A stretch of DNA of 64,000 bases from Petunia secreta (lineage: Eukaryota > Streptophyta > Magnoliopsida > Solanales > Solanaceae): positions 11,364,001 through 11,428,000 of the forward strand of contig JARKIP010000017.1 in NCBI GenBank assembly GCA_029990175.1, read 5' to 3'. Positions 1 to 11,312 of this stretch are shown here, one piece after another. Below the pieces are notes generated by a model. The model saw only the letters and a program-made list of their open reading frames with translations. It was not told the origin of the DNA and did not search any database. A program made the position numbers and the translations under genes. Within the stretch, counting starts at the first letter, position 1; every line of letters begins with the position of its first letter.

Positions 1-1561
1 GAAATTAAACAAGTAAAGGGTCGCTCTACTCCAAATGAAAGCATTCTTGAGCCTCATCCCAATGATCTTGAAAATAAGAGACAAAAAACGAAGAGGATTA
101 AGGGAGTGACCCGTGACAATCCTAGAGCAGAAAAAGGAGAGGAAGTGAGGAGGGATGTGAGTGGATTTTCACCCAAATCTATACTTGGCCTTGAGAGAAA
201 AATGAAAGAAAGGAGAGGAGATAAAAGACAAAATGAGAGTGAGGACACCCTTTGCTCTAACCATATTTTATCTTCTTCTTCTTGCTATAGCTTTTGTGTA
301 GGTACTCTTGGAGGCCAGCTAATAGACCATCAACCATGTGACTTGGAAGGAAGACAAGATGATGGAGATCTTCATTGTGAGCTTCATGAAGGAAGGATTG
401 AATGCGACACTTCAAGCGATGTGAGTGCTCATGGGAGCAACTCAAGTGTAAGTGTTTCTTCACCTTTTTATGAGCATGTTAGTTCCTTGTCTTGTGAGGA
501 CTTAATGCTAGTTGGTTCTTGTAATGCATCTATTGAACTTGCAACTAGTGAAGAGTCTAATGGTCAACTTGTGTGTGCATGTGAACTACTAGTTGAGGGG
601 GTTGAAAAGCCACATCATGATGTGAGCCCGATATTCAAAGAACCTCTCTTTAATGATGAAGTGGTAGTTGACCTTGCTTGACAGCCCACCCATATTTGAT
701 AAAGGGGAAGATGAGTTATTTGACTCTACCCTTGTTGATATAATTGATCTTGGTGGATTAGTGTGTCGTAGTAAGGATGGTAGTGACCTTGAGGAGTCCC
801 TAGTGGATGAGATGGATCGGATTGTATTCGATGGGTCCTCAAGTATGGGCGGTGAACCTAATTATGATACTTAACCCTTGCTTCGCCTCAAGAATGAGAT
901 GCGTACTTTTACTAATCCTTTGTTTGAGGGCATTATTATTTATGGTGGTGATTTGTATCGAACTAGAGTTGGGAATTAGTTAAAACCTCCATGGTGTGAG
1001 GGATTTGATCCCATAGACAACTCTTTGTTTGAAGCTTCTAGTGAGGTAGGTGATTCTTCTAGTGACCCTACTCTTGTTGATTTGGGTTATGATAATGAAG
1101 AGGCCATTATTAATGCCTTCCTTGAGAGTTTACCTTGTGAGGAGTGTTGTCTTAAGGATGAACTTGGAGGTGAGGAGGTAACTCTTAGTGTGAGTATGAG
1201 AGCTTTTAAGAAGGCGAGTGGAATAATTGATGCTAGTGGTAGAATGAACTACTTTGCCTACTCCATCCCCCATGTTGATCACACTTTGAGAATTGATCAT
1301 GCCCAAACAATTGTGCTACATTGTGAAAATATTGCATTGAAGGTTTGGTGTGTTGGTAATGAACTTAGGGATCATAGGATTATTAATAGATTGATCTTGC
1401 ATTTTCCATACCTTATTGATCTCTTTGTTTGTTCTTGTGTTGGGTGCAGTTCTTTGTTGGGCCAAGTACTTATTATTTCCCTTGGGGACATGAACTTTTT
1501 TATTGCTATTGATACTTGGTTATACCATAAGAGTGTGTTTTACCCACACTTCTGGCACTAA
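1..1561 (+). pseudogene. Unrecognised Cys/acid-rich retrotransposon protein (copy A)
   Basis: I do not recognise a domain here. The frame is open from base 1 to a TGA at 679-681. It continues in another frame to 874, weakly around 893-980, and again from 1025 to 1561. The protein is rich in Ser, Asp, Glu and Cys, with a block QLVCACE around 570-590 and a tyrosine block NYFAYSIP near 1245-1270. The same blocks in the same order occur at 58573-60221, so this is a real, now broken, coding region of a non-autonomous element rather than chance. No membrane segment or catalytic motif is clear, and the function is unknown. Confidence 0.65.
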
Positions 1562-1645
1562 CCTACTCTTATAGTAGGAACTTTTTGTTATGTTTGTCTT
1601 TGGATGTAAGCTTTGATGGTTTGATTTCGAGGACGAAATCCTTTC

Positions 1646-1658
1646 AAGAAGGGAAGGA
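1646..1658 (+). promoter_or_regulatory. Polypurine tract, copy A
   Basis: A purine run AAGAAGGGAAGGA ends directly at the LTR start TGATGC. It would prime plus-strand DNA synthesis. It also encodes the peptide QEGKDD, the usual end of this Gypsy pol frame, so a pol remnant survives here only as primer sequence. Confidence 0.8.
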
Positions 1659-2444
1659 TGATGCAATCCAAATTGGGCTTAGGTCCCAACCATCAATAGC
1701 CAAGCTAAGAGGATGCAAGGGCAAGGGCTTCGGAGATGATTTGAAGCTAGGAGGATGCGAGGATGGAAGGGCAAGAGCTTCGGAGATGATTTAAAGATCA
1801 TGTATTTGAGCTTGATTGAAGCAAGGAAGCCTACGCATCAGGGACAGGCGGAGTGCCCAGCTTCAAGGGCAACCAGGCGGAGCGCGCAACTTCAAGGGCC
1901 ACCAGGCAGAGCGCCTGACCACCAGGCAGAGTGCCCAAGCCTGATGCCTCTCTTGATCAGAACCACATCCTGGCGGAGCGCCCCAACGCTGAAGTTTCTA
2001 TGTTTTTGTGTGAACTTCCTATTTTACCCCTAAGTGTTGTATATTGTTTAACGTAGTTTAAGGGCACTTTAGACATTTCACATTAGTCTTAGAAAGGTCT
2101 ATGAATAGAACCTTAGCCATTCATTTACAACTAGAAAACCTTGAATTTAGAATGATGAATCATTTGTGTGAATCTCAATGAAGAACCCATGAGCGGGCTT
2201 GATTTCACTTGGTCGAATCCAAGTTGTATATCAAAACTCTTTGATCATTCTATTTGCAAGAGCCACGTGCATCTTGAGTGTAGTTGCGTAGTATAGGTGA
2301 TTCTTGACATTCACACGGGGTGTATCGAGACAAGTTGCTCGGTGCTACTTAGGTAATCGTTTCAAGCTTCGTCTTGCTTTTTATCTCGATATCTTGTTAG
2401 ATATCTCTTTATCTTATTTTCGCTTCCGCATTTTAGATTGCATC
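1659..2444 (+). repeat. 3' LTR of copy A (786 bp)
   Basis: The LTR starts TGATGCAATC and ends GATTGCATCA, a perfect 10-bp terminal inverted repeat, which fixes both ends. The U3 part holds five GC-rich GGCGG/CGCC motifs (1846-1985). The R/U5 part (around 2240-2400) resembles the ends of the LTRs at 28968-29706 and 27336-27790. Confidence 0.85.
1846..1985 (+). repeat. GC-rich GGCGG/CGCC motif cluster in U3
   Basis: Variants of CAGGCGGAGCGCC occur five times, spaced about 25 to 50 bases apart. Similar clusters lie in the U3 of the other chromovirus-like LTRs in this window and stand out against the AT-rich background. Confidence 0.75.
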
Positions 2445-2903
2445 ACCTAACCCGAGATGACATACTTTTCACATTATGCGTTGCACCGATTTGAAAGAAG
2501 TTTATGCCAAGTGCCGATCACTTACTTAATTCAAAAGAGGCTTTGAAATGACATACTTAACACCCAATGACTTTCAAATCAACGTTAGGCCCACCTCTGG
2601 CAAGACGAGGTCCTATGCATTATAAGGCATGCTTTTATTTTGGTTGCATGTTGTCAATGTTAATTTTAATATTGCTTTAATTGCTCCTTTCTTAGTATGA
2701 CTCGTGCGAACAGTTAAAATATGTTTTTCAATCCTTCTCCTACTTAAGCAAATTCTTTGAAAATTCAATTTTCTTCTAATGCACATAACCTTACATTCCT
2801 TTCCAAGCTAGTACTCAAATCACGGTATTTGAAATCTTTTGCATATTTCTAATTATCTCATATTCCTAACTCAAAAACTTCATTTCCAAAAGGTCAGCTC
2901 AAG
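2445..2903. other. Untranslated leader of the Ogre-like part, no gene
   Basis: This is AT-rich sequence without a coding frame. The stretch around 2585-2635, with GCCCACCTCTGGCAAGACGAGG, resembles leader sequence usually found upstream of gag in Ogre/Tat elements. Nothing else is recognised. Confidence 0.5.
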
Positions 2904-4320
2904 TTGAACACCAAAGTAGGAGATATGGCTAAGAATAGTACACTTATTGGTGATTTGTCAAATCAAGATGGGGTTGTGCCAGAAAGTATTATTCATATGG
3001 AGCAGCAAATTGACAGGGTAAGAGGTGTGATGGTCAACCTCAAGGGCACCTGTAACATGCCACAAAAATTTCCAAAACCAATATCCGAGGATCACTTTAG
3101 TGCTCCCGCTAACACTATTGCACCACCCGCAATACGTAAGTATGATCCAAAGCATTTTCTAAATTTGCACTTATTCATGGTTGAAAGAGCATTCAAAGGG
3201 TTAGCAGGAGGCAATAAGGAAATGGGAAAGTGAGTAGAATGCACCAAATGTTGCAAAGGTTTATTCTCAACCACCAGAGATTGAAACGGTGATGAAGCTT
3301 TCGTCATATGACGGAACCAAGAATCCCTATAACATTTGGGAGCATATCTTTGCCAAGTAGAGAGCATGAAACATGACGATGAACTCAATATGAAACTTTT
3401 TGGTAAGACACTTATGGGATTAACATTGATTTGGTATATAGAGCAAGACACAAGCAAATGGACTTCTTGGAGTGACCTAGTCGAAGCCTTTACCGACTAA
3501 TATAAATCCTGTGGCGACAACCGTACATGCAATAGCTTGCTAAAAAGAAAAAGTATAATAAAACCAATCACTGAAATGGTCTTAGGCAACAATTTGACTG
3601 AAGCACAACATGAGGATATGCACTATATAAAGAAAGGGAAAGCTACCGTTACCGAAACCCCTAGCCCTGTCGCACTATCTCTCAATAACCAAGCCATCAA
3701 TCCCTAACATAAATCACTAGATATACTATCTTAGAAACTAAAGTCTATTGGATGCTGCAAGCACAACATGGCGAAGTTTTTACCTCAATACCCCCTCACT
3801 TTCATTCAACCAAACATTGTGCCTTTCACTCAAATAAACCAGTTCAAGACACCAATGAATGCGCCGCTCTAAGAAAGAAGATTCAGAGTTTATTGGAAAG
3901 TGGCAAGATAGCCAAAGTTCCAAAGGGAAAACCTCAGCTTATGTGGTGCCAACCACTGACCTTCACGCCAATACTAGAAGTTTGTTCATAGGCAGTCAAC
4001 CCAATTTCTTATCAGAAGAAAGCAAATAGAGCCGCGAATTCCTCTAGCGATGCTCTTCGCAAGTTCTCTCTCATTGGAGGATCATATGTAAGTTTGTACG
4101 AAAGGTTGAAAGATGCAGGGACAGTGAATCCTGGGAACCAGATATGAAAAAATCATGTGTTTACAATTCAGACATGTTAGGGCATAACATTGAAAAATGT
4201 TTTGCTTTTAAAAAGAAGATTGAAGAGGTTATCAAGTCTGGGAAAATCAAGATTGAAGATGCTAATGACAAAGCAGTTGCAGATGACCATGTATTCACAG
4301 TCAAAGAGGCAACATTTTAA
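2904..4320 (+). pseudogene. gag: Ogre/Tat-like gag, first module
   Basis: Several frames carry gag homology. An N-terminal piece is open at 2904-3233, with ATG at 2925. A capsid-like piece around 3370-3500 includes KLFGKTLMG, W-Y and a tryptophan-rich block typical of retrotransposon capsids. Two copies of a His/Cys motif follow: one around 3815-3900 (CAFHSNK... with NECAALRKKIQ) and one around 4150-4245 (CVYNSDMLGHNIEKC). Frameshifts and stops separate the parts. Gag would form the capsid of the retrotransposon particle. The gag frame is followed directly by 3' noncoding sequence, with no pol. Confidence 0.6.
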
Positions 4321-4816
4321 GGATAAATATTCGAGTACAAGAAGAGAGCTTTCAAGTTGCATCATTTTTGCAAACATTTGTTTTACTTTCTAGCAAGCTT
4401 TATGGCACATGTTTTTAAGATTTTCTCTGCATGTATTTTGAACTACGCTTGACATGATTCCTGTCAGTAGTAGGATACATAGGCAACCCCCACCGGGTTC
4501 GATCCCTTTATAATAAAATTTTTATTTTACCCAAAAAGGAAAGTTGGTGCAATGTTTGAAATGCAGCAGTTAGTTGACAAGTGTGAAAAGACATGGATGA
4601 GTATCTCTTCAAGAATATACACGCATCACAACAGAAAAAATTATAAAGGAAATGGTGATTGCACTCAAGTCAGTGGTGTTCGACAAGAGCCGACCTACTT
4701 TTTGGTCGCACAACGTCTAGCCTTTTCCTTAAGCTCGCCTAGTTTATCACGACATCTTTATCAAATGTTTCATCAACTGAAGCCCTTGCTTTGACTGCTA
4801 CATAAAGCACTCAAGC
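4321..4816. other. 3'-type noncoding block of the Ogre-like module
   Basis: No gene is seen. The block at 4440-4540 (cysteine-poor, ending in an ATAATAAAATTTTTATTTT run) closely resembles 16190-16290 after the second gag module. The noncoding tail is therefore duplicated together with gag. Confidence 0.55.
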
Positions 4817-4821
4817 AATCT
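4817..4821. repeat. Target-site duplication AATCT (left)
   Basis: AATCT precedes the Copia 5' LTR and recurs at 14517-14521 after the 3' LTR, so both element ends are fixed by a 5-bp duplication. Confidence 0.92.
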
Positions 4822-4867
4822 TGTTAGCTTGGATAATCTTGGAGTTTTGACTGATGACTGAGGAACG

Positions 4868-4894
4868 GATTCAAAGGACCTGTTCCTTTGAATC
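4868..4894 (+). repeat. 27-bp near-perfect palindrome in the Copia LTR
   Basis: Arms GATTCAAAGGA and TCCTTTGAATC are perfect inverted copies around a 5-base centre CCTGT. The middle is the GGAMC-N-GKTCC word found throughout this element. The copy in the 3' LTR lies near 13760-13786. Confidence 0.9.
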
Positions 4895-5558
4895 ACTGCA
4901 GCATGCAAAATTGTTTAATTGAGATATTATTATTTATCCTAAAACTGACGTATATCTTGGTAATTATGCAGGCCTAATCAGATACGAAAAGATTGCATAA
5001 CTAAGGGATAAAGGATTCGGATTCTAGAAGGTAGAATCCAATTAGGATTCAAAGTCAAGGGAGCTTTGGAATTCTAATTCATTGAGACTTCTTGGCTGCT
5101 GGAAGCTATAAAGCGTGAAGACTATCAGCCATAGAAGAATGCACAAATACAGAGAGCATCGAGCAAAAGCTGAGAAGAGTTATTAGCTTATTTGTGTAAT
5201 CAGTTAGCTACAGTAGAACTAAGTTAGAACCTGTTCCTTAGATTGAATCTTGTAAACGTTCAAGTCTTAGTTCGATTGTAGGAAGCAAAAATCGAGTTGT
5301 AAACTGTCTGGTTCAAGTCGTGGACTTGACACAACTTCACTGATCGTGAGAAAGATCACTAAAGGATTAGAGTTAGTCCTAGGTTAGTAAGAGTGAGTCT
5401 TGTAACCAAGTGGGTCTTTTTACATAGTGAAGTTGAAATCCTACTTGTGATGTAGGTCGTGGTTTTTTGATCCCAAGTCAAGGGGTTTTTCCACGCTAAT
5501 ATCTGGTGTTCAATTACTTACAGTTTTAATTCCGCATATTGTAGAGTAAAGGAACACA

Positions 5559-5581
5559 TTTTAAGGAACTGGTCCTTAAAA
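5559..5581 (+). repeat. 23-bp palindrome near the end of the Copia 5' LTR
   Basis: Arms TTTTAAGGA and TCCTTAAAA flank ACTGG. It is repeated in the 3' LTR near 14463-14485. Confidence 0.9.
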
Positions 5582-5613
5582 CAGTAAAGTGGTGTAATCA
5601 TGGGAAATAAAAA

Positions 5614-5626
5614 TTGGTATCAGAGC
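5614..5626 (+). promoter_or_regulatory. Primer binding site (tRNA-iMet type), Copia
   Basis: TTGGTATCAGAGC lies two bases after the 5' LTR and matches the 3' end of plant initiator methionine tRNA, the usual primer for Copia minus-strand synthesis. Confidence 0.9.
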
Positions 5627-5661
5627 AGGTTATCCTTGAAAAGGCTAACACCTAGGATTAG

Positions 5662-7513
5662 ATGAGTACATCACGAGAGAACAGTGAGGGCCAGTCAATG
5701 GTTAGAGCACCTTATTTCAATGGGAAATACTATTCATGGTAGAAAGAGAGGATGCGTGATCACCTTCAAGCAGAAGACTATGAATTGTGGGATATAGTAA
5801 CTGAAGGTCCCATGATCCCAATGAAGAAGGATGCTGAGGGAAAAGATGTTCCCAAAACCAGGAAGGAATGCAATGCTGAAGACATAAAGCAATGGGAAAA
5901 GAATGCAAAGGCAAGGAAGTGGCTGGTTGGTGGACTTAGTCGTGACGAATGCACTAGAATCAGAGGGTATGCCACTGCAAAGGAGATTTGGGATGCTCTA
6001 CAAGTTGCACACGAAGGAACAAGTCAGGTAAAAAGGTCCAGAGGTACACTTCTTTATGCTGAATATGAAAGATTTAAAATGAAAGAAGAAGAGTCAATCT
6101 CTGAAATGTATACTAGATTTAATGCCATTGCTTCTGAACTTATCTCTTTGGGAAGGGTTCTAACTGTGGAAGATAGAGTAGAAAAGATTTTAACTAGGGT
6201 TCTTCCAGATTCTTGGGAGATCAAAGCTTGTGCTATCATTGAAAGTAAAGATTTAACCACTTTATCCTTAGATGAGCTTATAGGCAATCTAAAGACTTAT
6301 GAACTGAGGAAAAAGGTTAAAAACATTAGGAGCACCAGTTAAAACTGAACCTAACCTAGCCTTGACTGCTGGTGATAAAATCATTGATGATAAGGAACTG
6401 GTCCTTATCGCTAAAAGTGTTCCGAAATATTTGAATAAGAAAAGGGAAATTAGTGGACAGGGTAGGTCTACTAACATGAAACAGGCTGGAGAATGCCACA
6501 AATGTGGAAGCTCGGAGCACTACATCAGCAAATGTCCAATTATGGAAGGAGAATGGAGGAAGAGATTCATTGATGAAAGGAAGAAGGCTAGGGAACAGGT
6601 CCATAAGAAAAGTGGAAATCCCAAAGCGCTGGTTGCAGGATGGCAAGACAGTGAAGACGAAATAACTGATGATGATCTGGATGAGGATCTTGCTCTAATG
6701 GCACTTGGAGATTCAGAAAATGAAGAGGATGCTGAGGTATTTGTTTCTAAACTCAAAAATGATGTAAAAAGCATGCCTAGAGAAAAACTGGTTAAAGTAT
6801 TCCATATTGTGCTAAATGAATTTAAATCTCTAAGGGATAGCAATCATCAAATGCATGATAAAATTGATTGTTTAGAAACAGAATGCAAAGAAGAAATAGT
6901 TAAAAATGATTTTCTGGAAAGGAAGATTAGCATGCTTGAGGAATAGGTCCTCACACTTGAATCAATTGCTCAGGAATTAGAAAATATTAAAACAGTTGAA
7001 AAAGGCAAAGGTATTGCTAATTCTCATCAGATCATTGCTGAAGAGAAACTGAGAATCACAGTTGATGAACTGTGTAAAAAAGATGAAAAGATAAGATCTC
7101 TAGAAGAAGACTTGGTTAAAACAAAAATAGAACTAAGAAAAACTGTAGAATGGAACAAGTCTTCTGAAGCACTAGAATGGTTACAGGAAAATCACAGTAG
7201 TAATAGGAAAGGTATTGGATTCATGAGAGCACAAAGTTCATCCAAATGGAATCCAAAGAGTAAGTACTTATCATTTCCTGAAAACTGGCTATGCACTCAT
7301 TGTGGGAACACTGGTCACCGGAAAGAAAATTGTCAATCTTTAAAAAGGGCTGCCCAGAGGAACAGGTCCTATAAACCTGTTCAAAATTCTGTAAAAAGGG
7401 AAAATGTTCACACAAAGAAACCATTACCATTCTGGGCTAGGAAAGATCTGATTCATCCTTTTTCAAAAGGAAAGGAACCCAAACTAGTTTGGGTTCTTAA
7501 AATTAACCCCTAG
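5662..7513 (+). pseudogene. gag: Copia gag (UBN2-type capsid, two zinc knuckles)
   Basis: The ATG at 5662 follows the primer binding site by about 35 bases. A stop TAG at 5740 falls where this family has Trp. The capsid region (UBN2/Copia gag type) runs 5752-6342 in the same frame. A frameshift near 6330 then moves to the frame of 6362-6946, with a CCHC knuckle at 6494-6538 (CX2CX4HX4C), an acidic stretch and a coiled-coil region. A TAG at 6944 interrupts. The frame resumes to 7513 with a second knuckle at about 7292-7333. Gag would package the element RNA in the cytoplasm. Two knuckles and a long coiled-coil tail suit SIRE-type gag. Confidence 0.88.
6389..6409 (+). repeat. 21-bp palindrome inside Copia gag
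   Basis: Arms GATAAGGA and TCCTTATC flank ACTGG. It has the same core as the LTR palindromes although it lies within coding sequence. Confidence 0.88.
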
Positions 7514-7541
7514 TTTTCTTTTGCAGGCTAGAGTGTAGGAG

Positions 7542-9101
7542 ATGAACCACAAATGGTACATGGACAGTGGTTGCTCAAGACATATGACAGGGCATAAGGA
7601 ACTGTTCCTTTCACTCTCAGCCTTCCAAGGAGGAAGTGTTTCCTTCGGTAATGGTAAGAAAGGGGAAATTATTGGAATTGGAAAGGTAGGTAGGTCTAAT
7701 TCACACTGTATAGATAATGTATTTCTAGTAGATGGGTTGAAGCATTGCTTATTGAGCATATCTCAATTGTGTGACAAAGGTAACAATGTTAACTTCTCAT
7801 CTACTGGATGCACTGTGACTAATCAAACTTCTGGAGAGGTTATTTTGCAGGGAAACAGACATGGAAACATCTACAAAGTAGACTTGCTGGCATTATCTGA
7901 TGGAAGCTTGAGCTGCTTAAGTGTGGTGCAAAATGATCCCCTCCTATGGCACAAAAGACTAGGACATGCCAGTTTTTCACAATTGAACAAACTTGTGTCA
8001 AAGGACTTGGTGATAGGTCTTCCTAACATCAAGTTTAATGATGAAAAAGTATGTGAAGCATGTGCCAGGGGAAAGCAGGTAAAATCCTCCTTCAAATCGA
8101 AGAAACAGGTAAGTACCACTAAACCTTTGGAACTGGTCCATATGGATTTATGTGGTCCAATGAGAAAAATGAGTCGTGGAGGTAAGAAGTATGTTATGGT
8201 ATTTGTGGATGATTACTCCAGATTTACATGGACTATATTTATTGCATCTAAAGAAGAAGCATTTAATGCATTTTCAATTTTTGCTAAGAAAGCTCAAAGA
8301 ACTCTAGATAATCATATTGTTGCCATTAGGTGAGATTATGGAACTGAATTTGAAAATCATATGTTTTTCAATTTTTGTAATGAAAATGGCATTAATCACA
8401 ATTTTTCTTCACCTAGAACTCCACAACAAAATGGTGTAGTGGAAAGGAAAAATAGGACTCTAGAAGAAATGGCAAGGACTATGTTAATATCTGGAAATCT
8501 TCCACGGAACTTTTAGGCTGAGGCTATTAATACTGCATGCTACATAATAAATAGATGTATGACAAGACCTTTAATAGAAAAGACCCCATATGAATTGCTT
8601 AAAGGAAGAAAACCAAATATTTCTCATCTTAGGGCCTTTGGTTGCAAATGTTTCATACACAACAATGGGAAAGATGCCTTAGGAAAATTTGATCCTAGAA
8701 GTGATGAGGGAATATTTGTTGGTTATTCTTTAAATAGTAAATCTTATAGGGTGTTTAACAAGAAAACATTGAAAATTGAAGAAAGCATGCATGTTAAATT
8801 TGATGAAACTGACAGTCTCACTCAAGAACAGGTACAGGAGGATGAAGAAATTGGAATGCTGGAAGAGTTTGAACTTAATCCACAAATGCAGATTCTGGAT
8901 ATGAGAAGTGAACTGCAAGGAACTGTTCCTCAGGACAGAACTGAGAAGAGTAGCACTGAAACAGGGGGAACAAATGTTGGTTCCACCTCACAAACTGGAA
9001 ACGCTACTCTATCAGGAACTGTTCCTCAGCAGAGAACTTCTGACAATGGATTGACACGAAGCCTTTTAAGTATCAAGGGTCACATCCTGTGGATCAAATA
9101 A
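7542..9101 (+). pseudogene. pol: Copia pol: protease and integrase part
   Basis: The protease starts near 7542, with the catalytic triplet Asp-Ser-Gly at 7563-7571 in WYMDSGCSRHMTG. Next come the GAG-pre-integrase block (WHKRLGHAS around 7948, CxxC near 8050), then the integrase core: first Asp in HMDLCGP (about 8140), second Asp at 8334 (DYGTEF), and Glu in QQNGVVERKN (about 8430). All catalytic residues are present. Two in-frame stops break it: TGA at 8331-8333 and TAG at 8514-8516 (a Trp position in the family). The C-terminal tail contains two GTVPQ-type peptides encoded by the palindromic word. A frameshift near 9060-9090 separates it from RT. Confidence 0.9.
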
Positions 9102-10713
9102 TATCAGATAAGACTGCTGGGGTTCAAACTAGATCAGCAGTCAAGAATCACAATATGTGTGCCTTTAGTGCCTTCTTATCTCTTGTTGAACCTAAAAATG
9201 TGAAAGAAGCACTGAAGGATGCAGATTGGATTAATGCTATGCAGGAGGAACTGAATCAATTCCAAAGGAGTCAAGTATGGCATCTGGAACCCAAGCCAAG
9301 GAACAGGTCCATAATTGGAACAAAATGGGTTTTCAGAAACAAACTTGATGAGGACGGCATGGTAACAAGAAACAAGGCCAGGCTAGTCGTTCAGGGATAT
9401 AGTCAAGAGGAGGGCATCGACTATGATGAGACTTTTGCTCCAGTTGCAAGACTGGAAGCAATAAGACTTCTTATAGCCTTTGCTACATACATGGAATTTA
9501 CTCTACATCAAATGGATGTCAAGAGTTCATTTCTGAATGGTTGCTTGAAAGAAGAAGTGTATGTCAAGCAACCTCCAGGTTTTGAAAGCGAACAGTTCCC
9601 TGAACATGTGTACAAGTTGGACAGGGCCTTGTATGGGCTCAAGCAGGCACCAAGAGCATGGTATGAAAGACTATCAAAATTTCTACTCCAGCATGGATAC
9701 AAGAGAGGTAAAATTGATAGTACATTGTTCTTAAAAGAAAAAGGTAAGCATCTCTTAATTGTTCAAATCTATGTAGATGATATAATCTTTGGTGCTACTT
9801 GTGAAAATTTAAGTAAGGAATTTGCAAACTTGATGGGGAGTGAATTTGAGATGAGCATGATGGGTGAACTCAATTTCTTTTTGGGTTTACAAATTAAACA
9901 AACCTCAAATGGAACTATGATCCATCAACAAAAGTATGTTAAGGAATTACTTAAAAGATTTGATATGGATAATTCTAAGGAAATTGACACACCTATTGCC
10001 ACTGCCACAAAATTGGATCTTGATGAACATGGAATATCAGTTGATCAAAAAATGTATAGGGGTATGATAGGTTCTCTACTTTATCTAACTGCTAGTAGAC
10101 CTGATATTGTGTTCAGTGTAGGTTTGTGTGCTAGGTTCCAATCAGATCCTAAAGAATCTCATTTGAAAGCTGTTAAAAGAATATTGAGGTATCTGAAAGG
10201 AACAAGTCCCTTGGGACTTTGGTATCCCAAAGGTGGTAGTTTTAATCTTGTTGGATATACTGATGCTGACTATGCAGGTTTCCTTGTTGATAGGAAAAGT
10301 ACCTCAGGTATGGCACATTTTCTTGGTGAGTTTTGGTTTCTTGGGGAACTAAGAAATAAAATTCAGTGGCACTTTCCATTGCTGAGGCTGAATATGTGGC
10401 AGCTGCTTCATGTTGCTCACAGTTGTTGTGGATCAAACAACGGTTATAGGATTTTGGTGTTGATGTAGGAACTGTTCCTATATATTGTGATAACACTAGT
10501 GCTATTAATATGACAAAGAATCCAGTGCATCACAAAAGGACTAAGCACATTGACATAAGACATCATTTCCTAAGAGACAATTATGAAAAAGGTTTGATTA
10601 CCATAGCATTTTGTCCTACTGAAAAGCAAATAGCTGATATTTTTACTAAAGCTCTAGGTAGAGATGATTTTGAAAGAAATAGATTGGAGTTAGGGATGAT
10701 TAAATTCACATAA
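9089..10713 (+). pseudogene. pol: Copia pol: reverse transcriptase and RNase H part
   Basis: RT is intact from about 9160 (VKEALKDADWINAMQEEL), with the KWVFRNK, KARLVVQGY, FAPVARLEA and QMDVKS blocks. The active site YVDD is at 9770-9781. RNase H begins at DADYAG (about 10260). A frameshift near 10330 scrambles the middle of RNase H, and the correct frame returns to end at 10713 with the family's C-terminal block (HIDIRHHFLRD and QIADIFTKAL). RT converts the element RNA to DNA inside the particle, with RNase H removing the RNA strand. The RT core itself carries no stop and is the best-preserved part of the element. Confidence 0.92.
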
Positions 10714-11312
10714 AATCATCAATGCTTTACTTCATAATTGGCTAGACAATTGCTCTTAAAATGAATTTTATTCAAGTCACTATGCATAATTCAGTCCAGT
10801 TTAAATACTTAAATGTATACTCTTATGCCATACTTCTTATTTAGAGTTGCTAAAATTGAATGATGTTACCCTTATGCTCTTAGAATTTCAGATGATCAAA
10901 ATGTTGCAAATTGGAAGGACACTGAATTTTTGTGTTAAAAACAGGTATGTACTCATTATTATTCAGTTAATTTAGAAGTATAAAGGCTATAGGTAACTTG
11001 TGATTAGGATAAATCCCACTAAGTTTCCTACCCATATCCAAATTGTAAAAGAGTCCCATCGGAGGAACAGTTCCTACTCTGAAAAGGTAACCTGCAGCCT
11101 AACGGCTCTTTTTCTCCGGGAGACTCCCAAGAGTCCTTAACCGTTGCATGTTGTGCTGAGGTAAGTTGATCGTCTTTCACTCTAACTCCACTACCTAATT
11201 CACTCTATAAATACACTTCTTCTTCCTCATTATTCTTTTACATTGTTCATCAATTAAAACTATCACAATTTCAGAAAGAGTAGTAAATTATTTGTTAATT
11301 CGAATTGCAAAA
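10714..11312 (+). other. Spacer between pol and the extra frame, no gene
   Basis: This is AT-rich sequence without coding potential. It carries one palindromic word at 11064-11074 and ends in a pyrimidine-rich stretch after a TATA-like box (separate entry). Confidence 0.6.
11206..11213 (+). promoter_or_regulatory. TATA-like box upstream of the extra Copia frame
   Basis: TATAAATA lies 100 bases before the ATG at 11313, followed by a CT-rich, then A-rich stretch as in plant promoters and leaders. This suggests separate transcription of the downstream frame. It is inferred from sequence only. Confidence 0.45.

Larger units (their letters stand above)
1..2444 (+). mobile_element. Non-autonomous LTR retrotransposon, 3' part (copy A)
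   Basis: The left window edge cuts this element. What remains is the 3' coding region, a polypurine tract and a full 3' LTR. It is homologous over its whole length to the 3' part of the complete element at 55730-61200: the order of coding blocks, the last coding block before the LTR and the LTR layout all match. No reverse transcriptase or integrase is visible. The five bases after the LTR are CCTAA, but the matching duplication lies outside the window. It probably sits inside the Ogre/Tat-like element that starts again at 2445. Confidence 0.8.
4822..5612 (+). repeat. Copia 5' LTR (791 bp)
   Basis: Starts TGTTAGCTTGG. It ends AAATAAAA where the 3' LTR ends AAATAACA, so the terminal CA has mutated. 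It lacks 14 bases present in the 3' LTR after the first palindrome. No strong TATA box is evident; TATAAAG at about 5107-5113 is the best candidate. Confidence 0.92.

Noticed and set aside
1..1561. Cys/acid-rich frame as a host gene
   Set aside because: It ends at a polypurine tract and LTR, and a second copy lies inside a complete LTR element.
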